Part shown: positions 50,493 through 58,294 of the stretch, one piece after another | How the letters are laid out: each line of letters starts with the position of its first letter | How positions within the stretch are numbered: position 1 is the stretch's first letter | Assembly (NCBI GenBank): GCA_002503985.1 | Contig: DASW01000003.1 | Coordinates: forward strand, 62,001 to 126,000 | Source: Thermoplasmata archaeon UBA61 | Lineage (GTDB): Archaea; Thermoplasmatota; Thermoplasmata; Lutacidiplasmatales; UBA184 | Length of the DNA stretch: 64,000 bases | Direction of reading: 5' to 3' | Translations under genes and position numbers: made by a program | Notes under the pieces: generated by a model | Databases searched by the model: none | The model's input: the letters and a program-made list of their open reading frames with translations, nothing else | What the model was told of the DNA's origin: nothing

Positions 50493-51614
50493 GTGGCGCA
50501 GCAACCTCAGGGCCGCTTTAGGCGTTTCCTTCCGACCCCCGCCGGCCGGGTCGTCCTGATCCTCCTCGCGGTCCTCGCCGTATTCGCGACCTACGCTTAC
50601 GTCTCGGTGATCATTGCCATCCCGGCGGCCCTACTGTTCGGCCTCGCCCTCCCAATCTGGGCGGGCCTCAAGCGCCCCCGGTTCCTGGCGGTGGTGGGCC
50701 TCGTGATCGTCCTCGCCGTGGCCCCCATCGCCACGGTGGTCTACACGCAGGAGCTCCTCACTCCTGTCGGCCTCTCGAGTTCCCCGAACAACGTGCCTCT
50801 CTCCGACGGGAAAGAGGTGATGCAGAATGCGTCCGTTCAGCCGTACACCGGCACCACGAACACCACCTTCACGTGGACCGTGACGGTCTTCCCGGGGAAC
50901 GTTCCCCAGAACAACCGGACCCCCTACGTGGTGTACCTGTACATTAGTACCTGTCCGGGAGCCACCGGGAACAGCTCGCCCTACTGCTCGCAACCCTACA
51001 CGCTCACGGTCCTCACCAACTCGACCCCGCTTCCGGATTCCAACCAGACCCCCGTCGTCGGAACCGCGCCGTACAACCTGACGTTCCACTACCGGATCGG
51101 CTCGGACGGGATCTGGGCGTGGCAGATGGGCGTCTACTCGCGGAACAACACGACCGGGGTGCCGTTCTACCAGCTCTTGGCGGGTGACCCCCAGTACAAC
51201 GGGATCGAAGGACCCGTCATCGGGGGCTTCACCGTGATCTACTCAGACCTCGTCCCCACGATCTACCTACAGGAGCTTCTGTTCCTCGGCCTGCCGTTCT
51301 ACTTCGTCCTGCTCGTCTACATGCTCTTCAAGAACCGGGAGCGGCGCAAGAAGGAGGCCCAGCGCCGAGCTCTGGGACCGGTGCCCTCCGGGGAAGTCCC
51401 TGCCAGTGCCGCGCCGGTTGCTCCCGGGACCCCCCTTCCCTCTTCCAAGGCACCTCCGGGTTCATCGGCCGGGACGCCCCCTGCAGCGGCAGCCCCCGCT
51501 CAGGAGCTCAACTGCCCGAAGTGTAACGCGGTGGTGTACGCCGGCGAGCAGAGCTGCTGGAAGTGCGGCGCAGCGCTTCCCAACCACCCCGGGCCGCCGG
51601 CAAGCCCTCGCTGA
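50493..51614 (+). CDS. Membrane protein with extracellular domain and cytoplasmic zinc ribbon
   Basis: A 373-residue protein. Three closely spaced hydrophobic segments cover residues 19-85. An extracellular domain of about 170 residues rich in N-x-S/T and with a Cys pair follows. A helix near 257-277 leads to a basic KNRERRKKEAQRR segment, an Ala/Pro/Ser-rich linker and a final zinc ribbon, CPKC...CWKC. The layout echoes the 1243-residue protein at 40.2 kb: outer domain, helix, inner ribbon. The function is unknown. Confidence 0.75.
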   Translation: MAQQPQGRFRRFLPTPAGRVVLILLAVLAVFATYAYVSVIIAIPAALLFGLALPIWAGLKRPRFLAVVGLVIVLAVAPIATVVYTQELLTPVGLSSSPNNVPLSDGKEVMQNASVQPYTGTTNTTFTWTVTVFPGNVPQNNRTPYVVYLYISTCPGATGNSSPYCSQPYTLTVLTNSTPLPDSNQTPVVGTAPYNLTFHYRIGSDGIWAWQMGVYSRNNTTGVPFYQLLAGDPQYNGIEGPVIGGFTVIYSDLVPTIYLQELLFLGLPFYFVLLVYMLFKNRERRKKEAQRRALGPVPSGEVPASAAPVAPGTPLPSSKAPPGSSAGTPPAAAAPAQELNCPKCNAVVYAGEQSCWKCGAALPNHPGPPASPR

Positions 51615-51710
51615 CGGGTCCCCTGTGGGATCGCGTTCGAACGGGATCCCGGTCGGGACCCTTCGACGGCCGCGCGAGGCGTGCTCGACGGTAGCTTTCT
51701 CACCCGGGAC

Positions 51711-54347
51711 TCAGGTGCGGATGAAGAATGCGGACGCGACCTGGCCAGTCGTGCTGTCGATCGCCTGGAACTCATAGGTTCCCGCCGTGCCGCCCGTGGC
51801 GATGGAGTAGGTGCACACGAATCCGCCCGCGGGGGTCGTCGTGATCACGTTCGTGCCGCCGAACGTACCGGAGGAACAGCCGGTCGGGCTGACCACGGCC
51901 CCGTTGTAATAGAGGTTCACCAAAGAGCCAGCCCCGAACCCGACGCCCGTGAGCGTCAGCGGCTGCGCCGTGCTATGGGTTCCGGTCGTTCGGTTCAGCG
52001 TCAGGGTCCAAGAGGTCACGCTGAACGTGGCGGTCGCGGCCTGGCCTCCCGTCGCATCCGTTGCCACCAACGTTCCCAGTCCCGGAAGGGACGTGAACGG
52101 AATCGTGAACACGCACGTGAACGCGCCCGCCGGGGTCGTGGTGATCGTGGCACCCGCCGTCCCTATGGTGCAGCTGCTCACCGTGATGGAGATCCCGTCA
52201 AACACCAGGGTGACCCCCGAGGAGACGGCGAAACCGGTAGCGGTTACCGTCACGCTCGTGCCGACGAGGCCGCTCGTCACCGAGAGGGGGGAGATGGTCC
52301 ACGTCGTGACCGTGAACGGAGCCGAGGCCGTCTGCCCGCCCGCCGCATCGGTAGCCACCACGGCGCCCGCCCCAGAATCGGACCCCGTCGGTATGGTGAA
52401 GACGCAGGTGAATGCCCCTGCGGGCGTCGTGATGATCGTAGCCCCCGCCGTGCCGACATTACAACTGCTCACGGTGATGGCGAAAACTCCTTCGAAGGAG
52501 AGCGTAACTCCCGAGGAGGCGGCGAAGCCGGTCCCGGTGACCGTCACGCTGGTGCCGATGACCCCGCTCGTAACCGACAGCGGGGAGATCGTCCACGTGG
52601 AGACCGTGAACGTGGCGGAGGCTGTCTGCCCGCCCGCCGCATCGGTGGCCACTAGGCTGCCGACCGCCCCGCCAGTGGACCCGGCCGGAATCGTGAAGAC
52701 GCACGTGAAGGCTCCCGCCGGCGTCGTGGTGATTGTGGCTCCCGCGGTGCCGACAGTGCAACTGCCGACAGTGATCGGTATCCCTTCGAACGCGAGGGTG
52801 ACGCCCGAGGAGACCGCGAAACCGGTCCCGGTGACTGTCACGCTAGCGCCGATGACCCCACTGGTGGCCGAGAGGGGGGAGATGGTCCAATCCGTCACGG
52901 CGTACGGGGCGCTTTCGTTCTGCCCTGTGGTGCTGTCAGAGGCCAGTATCGTCGCCGCGGTGAACGGGGTCCCCGCCGGGATGGGGATGATGCAGACGAA
53001 TGCCCCCGCCGCGGTCGTCGTGATGCTAGACCCGGAATGGGTGCACGAGCTGCCTCCCGTCGGGGTGGCCACAACCCCGCCGACCGACAGCGTGACGAGC
53101 GTGCTGGCTCCGAACGCGGCCCCCGTCGCGGTTACCGAACTCCCGATCACACCGCCCGACGACGAGAGGGTGAGGACGGGCGGGGTGAACGCCGTCGTGC
53201 CGGTGACGGTTCCCACTCCGACGACCGTGGCCGTAGCGGACACCGTGTACGTGTAAACGGTGGCCGAGCTCGGATTCGGAATCGTCCAGGTCGACTGGCT
53301 AGCCACTGTCACGCTCGAGGGCCCGCTGATCGACAGACCGGAGGGACCCGAGCCGGAGTAGGTGAAACCGGCGGGACTACTGGTCCCGGCGAACGTCACG
53401 GAGAGGCCGGCGCCCGATGCCGATCCCGTGTAGGTAATCACCGCATAGACCGCCTCCGCAGTTCCGGCGTTGGGTGGAGCCGGGACCAGGATGACACCGA
53501 CCGAAAGCGGACCGTTGGTCGACCCGCCCGTGCTCGATATCGTGATCGAGATCGGCCCGGACGCCTGCTGTCCGAAGGCGCCCGTGGCGTTGACGAAACC
53601 GTAGAAGGTGCCGTTCGCCGTGGCCCCCGAAGTGGCGTGATAATACCACTGCCCCTGCGCGTTCTGTTGCATCTGAACCGCTGTGCTCGGTAGGCCCGGT
53701 ACCGCGGCCAGGTTAACGAACACCGAGTTGGAGGCATACTGACCGGCGATAGTCGCATACACCCAGAACCCCTGGGCTTTGGTGGGAACGGCCGGCGATA
53801 TCCACGTGGACACGACCGTCGGCGGCGTGGCGATTCCTGCCCCCGGCAGGATGACGTCAAAGATCAGTTGGGACTGGGAGACGATGAAGACGGTGATGTT
53901 ACCGTTCGCGGGCGGGAGCCCTACCGCGGGGGTGAACGTGAGGTTCCACACTTGGCCTAGGTTCCACGAGTTGGCCCCCCCCAGACCCGAGGAGATGCTG
54001 TACGGGCTCGCGAACTCCGGCCCGGTCGGCTGGGTGGACGACTTGAGGTAGACTTGGGCCGTCCCGGGGACGGGCGGCCCCGAGAGGTGCAGGATGTGGA
54101 TCGACTGCACAAAGCCAGATCCGTTGGCGAAATAGGTCAACGACGCCTGGAACTGGTTGTTGTTCTGAGCCGGCGGCGTTGGGAACGTGGTCACGAACGC
54201 GAAGATGGAGGCGAACAGGGTCACCGTCAGGCCCAGGAGCAGGATCGTGGCTACAACGTCTGACACTCCGCGGCGGCGAGCGTGACCATTCCTCGTCCAT
54301 GGCGACCTTCGGCGCCACCGACTACCGGTTCCCGTCATAGGTTCCAT
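51711..54347 (-). CDS. Giant pilin-like protein with five Cys-paired Ig-like repeats
   Basis: An 878-residue protein. The N-terminus has a class III (archaellin/pilin) signal, RRRG followed by VSDVVATILLLGLTVTLFASIF, with cleavage expected after G27. An outer region of about 360 residues leads to five repeats of about 98 residues. Each repeat has a 'WTISPLS.TSG.IG.SVTVTGTGF' start, weaker in the first and last, and two conserved cysteines (one near GSCT, one in FTCVF), probably a disulfide. The repeats resemble IPT/TIG beta-sandwiches. This looks like an adhesin built on a pilin stem. A CTAAATAG box lies about 55 bases upstream, and GAGGAG is in the leader. Confidence 0.82.
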   Translation of the reverse strand: MEPMTGTGSRWRRRSPWTRNGHARRRGVSDVVATILLLGLTVTLFASIFAFVTTFPTPPAQNNNQFQASLTYFANGSGFVQSIHILHLSGPPVPGTAQVYLKSSTQPTGPEFASPYSISSGLGGANSWNLGQVWNLTFTPAVGLPPANGNITVFIVSQSQLIFDVILPGAGIATPPTVVSTWISPAVPTKAQGFWVYATIAGQYASNSVFVNLAAVPGLPSTAVQMQQNAQGQWYYHATSGATANGTFYGFVNATGAFGQQASGPISITISSTGGSTNGPLSVGVILVPAPPNAGTAEAVYAVITYTGSASGAGLSVTFAGTSSPAGFTYSGSGPSGLSISGPSSVTVASQSTWTIPNPSSATVYTYTVSATATVVGVGTVTGTTAFTPPVLTLSSSGGVIGSSVTATGAAFGASTLVTLSVGGVVATPTGGSSCTHSGSSITTTAAGAFVCIIPIPAGTPFTAATILASDSTTGQNESAPYAVTDWTISPLSATSGVIGASVTVTGTGFAVSSGVTLAFEGIPITVGSCTVGTAGATITTTPAGAFTCVFTIPAGSTGGAVGSLVATDAAGGQTASATFTVSTWTISPLSVTSGVIGTSVTVTGTGFAASSGVTLSFEGVFAITVSSCNVGTAGATIITTPAGAFTCVFTIPTGSDSGAGAVVATDAAGGQTASAPFTVTTWTISPLSVTSGLVGTSVTVTATGFAVSSGVTLVFDGISITVSSCTIGTAGATITTTPAGAFTCVFTIPFTSLPGLGTLVATDATGGQAATATFSVTSWTLTLNRTTGTHSTAQPLTLTGVGFGAGSLVNLYYNGAVVSPTGCSSGTFGGTNVITTTPAGGFVCTYSIATGGTAGTYEFQAIDSTTGQVASAFFIRT
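51715..53190 (-). repeat. Five tandem repeats of about 294 bases in the pilin-like gene
   Basis: Repeat units begin near 53190, 52887, 52590, 52298 and 52007 on the minus strand. The three central units are most alike and share long identical stretches, such as the segment coding CPPAASVAT on the opposite strand, at about 52330 and 52625. The outermost two have diverged. Recent duplication is likely for the central units. Confidence 0.85.
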
Positions 54348-54400
54348 CGAAGCGCGGGGAGCTTCCCCTCGAACTCCTCGTGTAATCAGGTGGGGGGGGT

Positions 54401-54408
54401 CTATTTAG
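54401..54408 (-). promoter_or_regulatory. TATA box of the giant pilin-like gene
   Basis: CTAAATAG on the minus strand is the only AT-rich element upstream, placed about 55 bases before the ATG at 54347. It leaves a leader of about 30 bases with a GAGGAG. Confidence 0.55.
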
Positions 54409-54550
54409 GTGTTATCGTCGCCGCCGAACCCGGACGACGCCCTCCGGGAGCCGACGGAGCGAAAGAATGGAAAAACTTGGGGCTCGGCAAGGCCTCAAGG
54501 CCTCGCCGGGCCGGGGGGAGAAAGGGTTGTTCTGCTGGGTCCGGGAGGCT

Positions 54551-55195
54551 CTACGAGAGAACCTGGGCGCCCGTCGTGCCCGTGTACCCGCTCGCTCCCA
54601 CGATGGTAAGGGTGATGCCTTGGCCCGTCGGGTTCGCGGTTCCCATGTCGATAACCAGCGTGTAGAGGTTCGTCAGAGGGCTAGTGGCCGAGCAGGCAGT
54701 GCCGACGATTCCGCAGGTTCCGGCTGCACCCCAGATGCTGAACCCGCTGCTGGGCATCGACAATACCATCGCGACAGGCCTGGTGTACGATGCGGCGACC
54801 ACTCCCGTGAGGTTAAGGATGCTGAATCCACCAGCACCTGCCGTGGTGAAGATGCCCCCTGTCGAAGTCTTCACCTGAAAGAGCACGTTCCCAAAGGTCA
54901 CACTTGACGACTCAACCGTCAGGGTGTAGATGTAGTCGGTCGCCCCTGCGCAACCCGTGGGAGTTCCGATTGCGGTACACTTCGTCACACCGAGACTCGG
55001 GTTCGGACCCACTGTGATCGCGGACCCAATCGGCTTCGAACCCACACCGCCGCCCGTCAAGCCCGAGATGAGCACATACAGCACGGCGGCCAACACGACC
55101 GTGATCGCGACCAGCAAGATCGTCGCGATGATCGGCGACACTCCGCGCTTCCGCGCCTTTCTCCAGCTTCGTTCGTTCTTCCCAAAGACGTTCAT
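54551..55195 (-). CDS. Type IV pilin-like protein (class III signal peptide)
   Basis: A 214-residue protein with a basic leader (RKARKRG), then VSPIIATILLVAITVVLAAV, the archaeal pilin/DUF1628 N-terminus that is cut by the prepilin peptidase after Gly. The rest is a beta-rich head with two Cys pairs (CTAIGTPTGC and CGIVGTAC) and few charged residues. It is likely the major or a minor subunit of a surface filament that could include the giant repeat protein. Start at ATG 55195, with GGAGG about 11 bases upstream and a TTAAAATA box at 55255-55262. The assembly ATPase and membrane platform are not in the window. Confidence 0.85.
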   Translation of the reverse strand: MNVFGKNERSWRKARKRGVSPIIATILLVAITVVLAAVLYVLISGLTGGGVGSKPIGSAITVGPNPSLGVTKCTAIGTPTGCAGATDYIYTLTVESSSVTFGNVLFQVKTSTGGIFTTAGAGGFSILNLTGVVAASYTRPVAMVLSMPSSGFSIWGAAGTCGIVGTACSATSPLTNLYTLVIDMGTANPTGQGITLTIVGASGYTGTTGAQVLS

Positions 55196-55644
55196 TCGCT
55201 TTCGATCCTCCGATGGGTCCTTCGACCCGCCGAGAGGGTATGGCAAGTACCTGGTATTTTAATGTGGGACCCAGTGGAAACGACAAAAGACGGTGTCTAG
55301 TTCGTCCTTTGACGTAATACACACTAATGCGCATAGTGACACGCTCTCGCACGTCAGGGAGTCACGTACGCATCCGAACGAAAAAGCGGACCCGACGAGC
55401 CTGCGCGCGCACGTGGACCCGCGCGGGGAGGCCGGTCCGGGGCGCTCCTTTTGCCCCCGCGTGCCCACGGACGGTTCTCTGAGCAGTGTTATACAGACGC
55501 GATCGCGCGCGGATGGCCTGTTCGACCCACCGTTGCATCTGTTCGACACGTCAGCAAATCGACTTCGAGGAAGCGAGAGCTCTCTCTTATCGGCCGGTCG
55601 TGCTTGTGTTTAAGTAGAGGGACTTTCCATCCTTCTGCTCGACT
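55196..55644. other. Long divergent intergenic region between pilin and RHH/FtsZ-like genes
   Basis: This 449-base region has no convincing coding frame. It holds the pilin TATA box (55255-55262, minus), an imperfect inverted repeat CACTA-ATGCGCA-TAGTG at 55323-55339, and a TTTAAG element at 55609-55614, about 31 bases before the RHH start. It is the longest gene-free stretch in the window. It is a candidate binding region for the RHH protein. Confidence 0.55.
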
Positions 55645-56142
55645 GTGTTCGACAACGCTTCCCGACGAGCATCTCGCGCCTCTTCCGAGGCGGCCCGTGG
55701 GGAAGAGCCCGAGGACGCGCGCATCGCCCTACGGTGCAACCGCAAGGAACTCCAGCTGGTCGACTCGTTCGTGGTGAACGGCGAGTTCTCGACCCGATCG
55801 GAGCTCATGCGAGCGGCGCTGCACGCGTTCCTCCGCTCCCGCGCGATGTCGACCGCGCCGACACCCGCCGTGGACGCCGAGGGCCTCATCGAGGTCCCTG
55901 TGCGCCTCCGGCCCGAGGAGTATGCCGCCCTCGAGACCTACGCCCACCACGTCGCGAACGGCCGCTCGGTGAGGGACATCCTAGCCGAGATCGTCCGCCG
56001 CGGCGAGATGGAGATGAAGGTCCACGAGCTCGTTCAGCGGGCTCGCGCGACGGTGCGCGAGGCGGTGGAGACCCGGACCCAGGTCGGAGCGCTCGGAGAG
56101 AGCGCGAAAGACCTTGAGAGAAAGGGGGTCGTCGGCCGGTAG
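55645..56142 (+). CDS. Double ribbon-helix-helix DNA-binding protein
   Basis: A 165-residue protein with two ribbon-helix-helix motifs. The first spans about 26-68 (IALRCNRKELQLVDSFV, then STRSELMRAALHAFL) and the second about 82-122 (IEVPVRLRPEEYAALETYA, then SVRDILAEIVRRGEME). A helical, charged tail follows. The GTG start is 31 bases after a TTTAAG element. It lies 40 bases upstream of an FtsZ-family gene on the same strand. Haloarchaeal RHH regulators CdrS/CdrL sit beside ftsZ2 and control cell division genes, so a similar role is plausible here, without proof of homology. Confidence 0.8.
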   Translation: MFDNASRRASRASSEAARGEEPEDARIALRCNRKELQLVDSFVVNGEFSTRSELMRAALHAFLRSRAMSTAPTPAVDAEGLIEVPVRLRPEEYAALETYAHHVANGRSVRDILAEIVRRGEMEMKVHELVQRARATVREAVETRTQVGALGESAKDLERKGVVGR

Positions 56143-56182
56143 ATGAGCGACGGTCGTTGGAGCGCTCGGTCAAGGGGGGTTT

Positions 56183-57103
56183 GTGGAGACCTACGAGGCC
56201 GGGCAAGACGGTGACGACCGAGGCCTAACGCCGGGAAGCGGCGACCCGATCGGCGGAAGCTGGGGAAACCCGCTCCGTCTCGGGCAGGACGTTCGATTCG
56301 TCCTGGCCGCTGTGGGCGGCGGGGCGATTCGGGTAGCAAGGGAGATCGCACATCGGCACGTCCGGCACTTGGAGACGGTCGCCATCAACTGCGACCCCAA
56401 GGTCCAGGGGTTCGATGAATTCGACCGGCGAGTCTACCTCGGTCCGGATTCGGGAGCCGAGACCGACACGGGGGGCTCCCCGTTCGTCGGCGGCGTGCTG
56501 GCGCGGGCGGCCGAACCGGCCCTCCAGCGGATCTTTCACGGAGTCACGTTCGTCATCGTCGTCGGGAGTCTCGGAGGGGGTGCCGGTAGCGGAGCCTTCC
56601 CGTACGTGCTCGAGGTCGCCTCTCGGAACGCGGAGGTCGTCAGCGCGTTCGTGATCAAGCCGTTCCGATGCGAAGGGGACCGCCGGGCGCTCGCCGACCG
56701 CGCCATCGGGCGCCTCCACTTCGTCGATTCCTTCGTGGAGAAGCGGGAACGCGGGGTCGCAACGCTGCAGACCCTCGACAACGAGAGCCTCGTCTCGACG
56801 TGCGGGACCCTGGCCTTCTCACGCATCGCCGATCACTGGGCCTCGGTGATCGAGGAGCACATCGAACGCTCGTTCCTGGCGCCCACGGAAGCGATCCTGA
56901 ACGCGGCCCAGCTCTCTGCGAGCCCGCTCACCGCCCCCGGGAGCCCGATCGATGCGGAGATCCCCGCGCTGGAGGCGGCGCCGACCGATCGCGCGCCCGC
57001 GCCCGAGCTGCCGGCCCCGATGCCGGCGCTCCGCAGCAACCCGGACGAGGTCGAGCTCACGTTCGAGGTGGACGGAGAGGCCCACCCTCCGACCGCTCAG
57101 TAG
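56183..57103 (+). CDS. Divergent FtsZ-like GTPase lacking the C-terminal tubulin domain
   Basis: A 306-residue protein. Residues 37-205 follow the FtsZ GTP-binding domain: VLAAVGGGAIRVA (T1), AINCDP (67-72, like AINTD), the glycine-rich T4 loop GGGAGSG (131-137, in place of GGGTGTG), KPFRCEG (159-165) and LDNESL (like PNDRL). A helix resembling FtsZ H7 follows, but the sequence then ends in an acidic Pro/Ala tail. The T7 loop, which completes catalysis in the next subunit, and the C-terminal domain are missing. It may bind GTP without standard hydrolysis. A GGGGGG stretch precedes the GTG at 56183. It follows an RHH gene. Confidence 0.8.
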   Translation: METYEAGQDGDDRGLTPGSGDPIGGSWGNPLRLGQDVRFVLAAVGGGAIRVAREIAHRHVRHLETVAINCDPKVQGFDEFDRRVYLGPDSGAETDTGGSPFVGGVLARAAEPALQRIFHGVTFVIVVGSLGGGAGSGAFPYVLEVASRNAEVVSAFVIKPFRCEGDRRALADRAIGRLHFVDSFVEKRERGVATLQTLDNESLVSTCGTLAFSRIADHWASVIEEHIERSFLAPTEAILNAAQLSASPLTAPGSPIDAEIPALEAAPTDRAPAPELPAPMPALRSNPDEVELTFEVDGEAHPPTAQ

Positions 57104-57166
57104 CAACCAATTCTGGGCGGGGGGCCGATCCCCCTTGGCTCTCCGCCCTGCTGACGACCTGTGAAG

Positions 57167-57173
57167 CTTTATG
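57167..57173 (+). promoter_or_regulatory. TATA box for the small membrane protein
   Basis: CTTTATG lies 26 bases before the ATG at 57199, fitting a leaderless transcript. Confidence 0.6.
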
Positions 57174-57198
57174 AGAGGGTCCGTCTCGGGGACGCTTG

Positions 57199-57366
57199 AT
57201 GGACGGTCGGCTGCTCACGGTCCTCCTATTGCTCCTCCTCCCGGGGGCGCTGATCGGGGTGACCGTCGTTGAGTTCCACTCGAACCCCGTCTCGATCATG
57301 GCGCTGATCGCCGTGATGATCGTCGGGGCGTTCTACCTATTGTCGTACTCCGAATCCTTCGCCTGA
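57199..57366 (+). CDS. Small membrane protein with two helices
   Basis: A 55-residue protein with hydrophobic segments at about residues 5-24 and 32-50, joined by a short loop, VEFHSNP. The TATA box at the right distance and the hydrophobic bias support it as a gene. I recognise no family. It lies after the FtsZ-like gene and is convergent with the PAC2 gene. Confidence 0.65.
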   Translation: MDGRLLTVLLLLLLPGALIGVTVVEFHSNPVSIMALIAVMIVGAFYLLSYSESFA

Positions 57367-57394
57367 GCCGGCGGACGGCCGGCGGCCGGGTCGA

Positions 57395-58195
57395 CTACCC
57401 GTACATTCCGGGCGTAGGGGGGGCTGCCTCCGTCGGGGGCGCGCTCGCCGGGTGGGATTTCATCACGGCTCGGAGGGCCTTCTCGATCTGCTCGGCCTGA
57501 GCGCGGAGCGGACCCGTATCGATCTCGAGCTCGGGCAAGAGCCGGTCGAGAGTCTCGATCAGCGCCGCGCCCGCGCGGTGGTCCGGGAGGCCCTCCGCCA
57601 CCCGGGCGCTCACGAGGAGGACCGCTACCGGGATGGACCGGCCGATCCCCTGAACGAGCAGGGCTCCCGAGACCCCGCCGATCACCCCGTCCTCCAGGAC
57701 CCGGGCCTTCGCCGGCTCGAACAGCTTGAGAATGGCCGGGTCCTTACGGGAGAACGCGACCCATACCTGCTCTGGGGACTGCTCCTCGGCGACCGCGCTC
57801 TCCTGCTCTTCCACCTCTCCGTCGCCGGGCGGGTGGGGAACGACCCCTTCGAACCCCACGATCATGCGGACCTTGTGCCGCTCGGCGGCGTCGAGGATCG
57901 TCCGCGCGATCGAGTTCGCCTGGGTCGGGCTGGGAGGGAACTCGGAGAGCACCAAGCCTAGGTCGTGGCGCCCGTAAACGCGGATGATGGGATGCACCTC
58001 CCCACCCTGGACGACGGCGATCGGAGCGATCTCGGGGGATTCGAAGCGTCCGACGCGCGGGAGGCTCAGCGCGCGGATCATGTAGTGGCCGGCGACGGTC
58101 GTGGCGAGCCCGGCGCTCGGGAACGCGGAAACCAGGACCGAGCCTTCTCCGAAGTTCTTGGGCGCGGGCGCTTCCTCTTGCCACGTGAATTCCAT
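57395..58195 (-). CDS. PAC2 family protein
   Basis: A 266-residue protein of the PAC2 family. The first strand-turn is VLVSAFPSAGLATTVAGHYMI, with a following LVLSEFPPS and GVSGALLVQG; these are the fold signatures shared with proteasome assembly chaperone 2. Archaeal members are often called proteasome assembly chaperone-like, with no proven function. A highly acidic insertion lies around residue 130. The ATG at 58195 is preceded by GGAG; a GTG three codons earlier is possible. It is divergent from FEN1. Confidence 0.85.
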   Translation of the reverse strand: MEFTWQEEAPAPKNFGEGSVLVSAFPSAGLATTVAGHYMIRALSLPRVGRFESPEIAPIAVVQGGEVHPIIRVYGRHDLGLVLSEFPPSPTQANSIARTILDAAERHKVRMIVGFEGVVPHPPGDGEVEEQESAVAEEQSPEQVWVAFSRKDPAILKLFEPAKARVLEDGVIGGVSGALLVQGIGRSIPVAVLLVSARVAEGLPDHRAGAALIETLDRLLPELEIDTGPLRAQAEQIEKALRAVMKSHPASAPPTEAAPPTPGMYG

Positions 58196-58264
58196 GTTCG
58201 GCACTCCGCGGGGAGCCAGACGTAGGCCCCTATAGAGTCTGGCGGCCGTTTCTTCACGGTAATC

Positions 58265-58276
58265 CCAAGTACTTGG
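58265..58276. other. 12-base palindrome upstream of FEN1
   Basis: CCAAGTACTTGG is perfectly symmetric and ends about 18 bases before the FEN1 start and 70 bases before the divergent PAC2 start. It could be a regulator site for either gene. Confidence 0.4.
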
Positions 58277-58294
58277 CCCGACTCGGACGTGCCT

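Noticed and set aside
54390..54399. G-run before the giant pilin-like gene as a G-quadruplex
   Set aside because: There is only one run of eight or nine G; a quadruplex needs four separate runs.
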